From Croceibacterium_A sp965977975 (lineage in GTDB: Bacteria; Pseudomonadota; Alphaproteobacteria; Sphingomonadales; Sphingomonadaceae), in the NCBI GenBank assembly GCA_965977975.1, contig CBHCZH010000086.1, forward strand, positions 1-14,499: a stretch of DNA of 14,499 bases. Reading direction: 5' to 3'. The notes under the pieces are model-generated. The model was not told where the DNA came from. It ran no database searches and saw only the letters and a program-made list of their open reading frames with translations. This document shows positions 13,727 to 14,499 of the stretch, piece after piece. Both the position numbers and the translations under genes were made by a program. Numbering within the stretch: position 1 is the stretch's first letter; the number at the start of each line of letters is the position of its first letter.

Positions 13727-14270
13727 GGCAGCTCACACCGAAACCGCCGCGCACACCGAGGCAGCGGGCGGAGCCGAGCATCATGTCGAGCCGACCGCGT
13801 TCGGCATCGCGCCGAGCGGGTTTGTCGCGCTGGCCATGCTGGTCGTGTTCGCGATCATGCTGTGGAAGCGCGTTCCGGCGCTGATTGCCGCGGCGCTCGA
13901 CAAGAAGATCGCCGGGATCCGCGAGCAGCTTGATACAGCGGCCAAGCTGCGCGAAGAGGCCGCGATGCTCAAGGCGGAGTACGAGGCCAAATCGAAGGCG
14001 GCCGACGAGGAGATCGCGGCACTCAAGGCCGCGGCCGAGAAGCAGGCAGCCGATGTCGTGGCCAGGGCCAAGACCGATGCGGCACAATTGATCGCCCGGC
14101 ACAAGGCATTGTCTGAAGCCAAGATCGCCGCCGCCGAGCGCGCCGCCGTGGACGAGCTGCGCGCGAAGGCGGCTACCGCTGCCGCCGCCGCGGCCGGCAA
14201 GCTGATCGCCGAGCAGCACTCGGCCGAGGCCGATCGCAAGCTCGCCGATCAGATCATCGCCGGAATCTAG
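13719..14270 (+). CDS. atpF: ATP synthase Fo subunit b (peripheral stalk)
   Basis: A 183-residue peripheral-stalk subunit. An Ala/His/Glu-rich N-terminal tail of about 30 residues (TETAAHTEAAGGAEHH) precedes one transmembrane helix (about 33-50, GFVALAMLVVFAIMLWK). A long amphipathic coiled-coil follows, containing ALDKKIAGIREQLD. The start overlaps the b' stop by 8 nt with GGAGG 9 nt upstream, so it is translationally coupled to b'. It is the last gene of the Fo operon here; no F1 genes (atpHAGDC) follow, consistent with the split Fo/F1 arrangement of alphaproteobacteria. Its TAG shares bases with the stop of the convergent gene. Confidence 0.93.
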   Translation: MAEAAHTETAAHTEAAGGAEHHVEPTAFGIAPSGFVALAMLVVFAIMLWKRVPALIAAALDKKIAGIREQLDTAAKLREEAAMLKAEYEAKSKAADEEIAALKAAAEKQAADVVARAKTDAAQLIARHKALSEAKIAAAERAAVDELRAKAATAAAAAAGKLIAEQHSAEADRKLADQIIAGI

Positions 14271-14499
14271 AGACTACTGTCGTCCGAGGCATCGACGAGC
14301 TCTTCCTCACGCTCGTTGAGCAAGCGGACCTTGAGCTCGGTGCCGCGGTCGCTGCGCAAGTTCACGTAGTCGCCGTTGGCGGCGATGACCGCTGCGCTAT
14401 CCCAGCATTCCTCGCCGCGTGGGGCGAAGTTGATGCATATAGCATCCCCTTTTGTGCCCCATGTGCCCCTGACCACGTCGGTGCTGAGCTCCGGAACGA
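14267..14499 (-). CDS. Unrecognised small protein, C-terminal part only (5' end outside window)
   Basis: The minus-strand frame is open from the window edge to the TAG at 14267-14269, giving at least 76 residues. I do not recognise the family. The visible part reads as VPELSTDVVRGTWG, then GDAICINFAPRGEECWDS (two cysteines 9 residues apart), a hydrophobic AAVIAANGDYVNL segment, and an acidic charged tail (NEREEELVDASDD). The GTW...GDxICxxF..xxEECW arrangement resembles small secreted beta-barrel-like proteins with a disulfide, but this is only a resemblance. A GTG at 14476 could serve as start, yet the frame continues upstream without a stop, so the gene probably begins outside. It is convergent with atpF and the stops overlap through CTAG (14267-14270). 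Confidence 0.5.
   Translation of the reverse strand, partial: VPELSTDVVRGTWGTKGDAICINFAPRGEECWDSAAVIAANGDYVNLRSDRGTELKVRLLNEREEELVDASDDSSL

Noticed and set aside
13400..14230. Repetitive GCC/AAG/GCG triplets in the b' and b genes, looking like a repeat array
   Set aside because: They encode Ala/Lys/Glu coiled-coil of the peripheral stalk; no exact repeat unit or spacing, so not a DNA repeat or CRISPR.

Overview
The window is GC-rich bacterial chromosome with dense coding on both strands. It is most likely from an alphaproteobacterium, and the gene content and protein texture suggest Sphingomonadales (sphingomonad/erythrobacter type). The main evidence is an Fo-only ATP synthase operon (atpI, a, c, b', b) with separate b and b' subunits and no F1 genes following, a ydbH-ynbE-ydbL cell-envelope operon, and an orphan PAS hybrid histidine kinase. 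The genus call is inference from gene order and motifs, not from a database search.

Region 1 (1-5405) is an amino-sugar and sugar-acid block. An IlvD/Edd-family dehydratase runs leftward off the window edge. Divergent from it is a coupled pair, a SIS-type glucosamine-6-phosphate deaminase (NagB-II) and N-acetylglucosamine-6-phosphate deacetylase (NagA). A BadF/BadG-type amino-sugar kinase lies tail-to-tail with nagA, and divergent from the kinase is MurQ (N-acetylmuramic acid 6-phosphate etherase). Together these can phosphorylate an amino sugar, convert MurNAc-6-P to GlcNAc-6-P, deacetylate it, and deaminate and isomerise it to fructose-6-P. This is a peptidoglycan amino-sugar salvage route. 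No transporter, hydrolase or regulator is inside the window.

Region 2 (5439-10077) is conserved envelope and housekeeping DNA. RadC (JAMM fold) is on the minus strand, divergent from the ydbH-ynbE-ydbL operon. That operon encodes a large AsmA-like inner-membrane-anchored protein, a tiny outer-membrane lipoprotein and a periplasmic DUF1318 protein, and is the counterpart of the E. coli intermembrane lipid-transport set. The short radC-ydbH spacer carries a perfect 12-bp palindrome.

Region 3 (10176-11684) is a single PAS-HisKA-HATPase-REC hybrid kinase. Region 4 (11812-14270) is the Fo operon. It has a tight hairpin with a UNCG-type loop between the c and b' genes, and an odd Arg-Pro substitution in the otherwise Arg-Leu proton-channel helix of subunit a. 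At the right edge, the 3' part of an unrecognised small protein gene lies on the minus strand, with its stop codon overlapping that of atpF.

I found no tRNA, rRNA, CRISPR array, insertion sequence or prophage. Nothing here is clearly a new system. The points most worth checking are the substrate of the kinase with MurQ, the substrate of the dehydratase, the AtpB substitution, the c/b' hairpin and the dyads in the divergent promoter regions.
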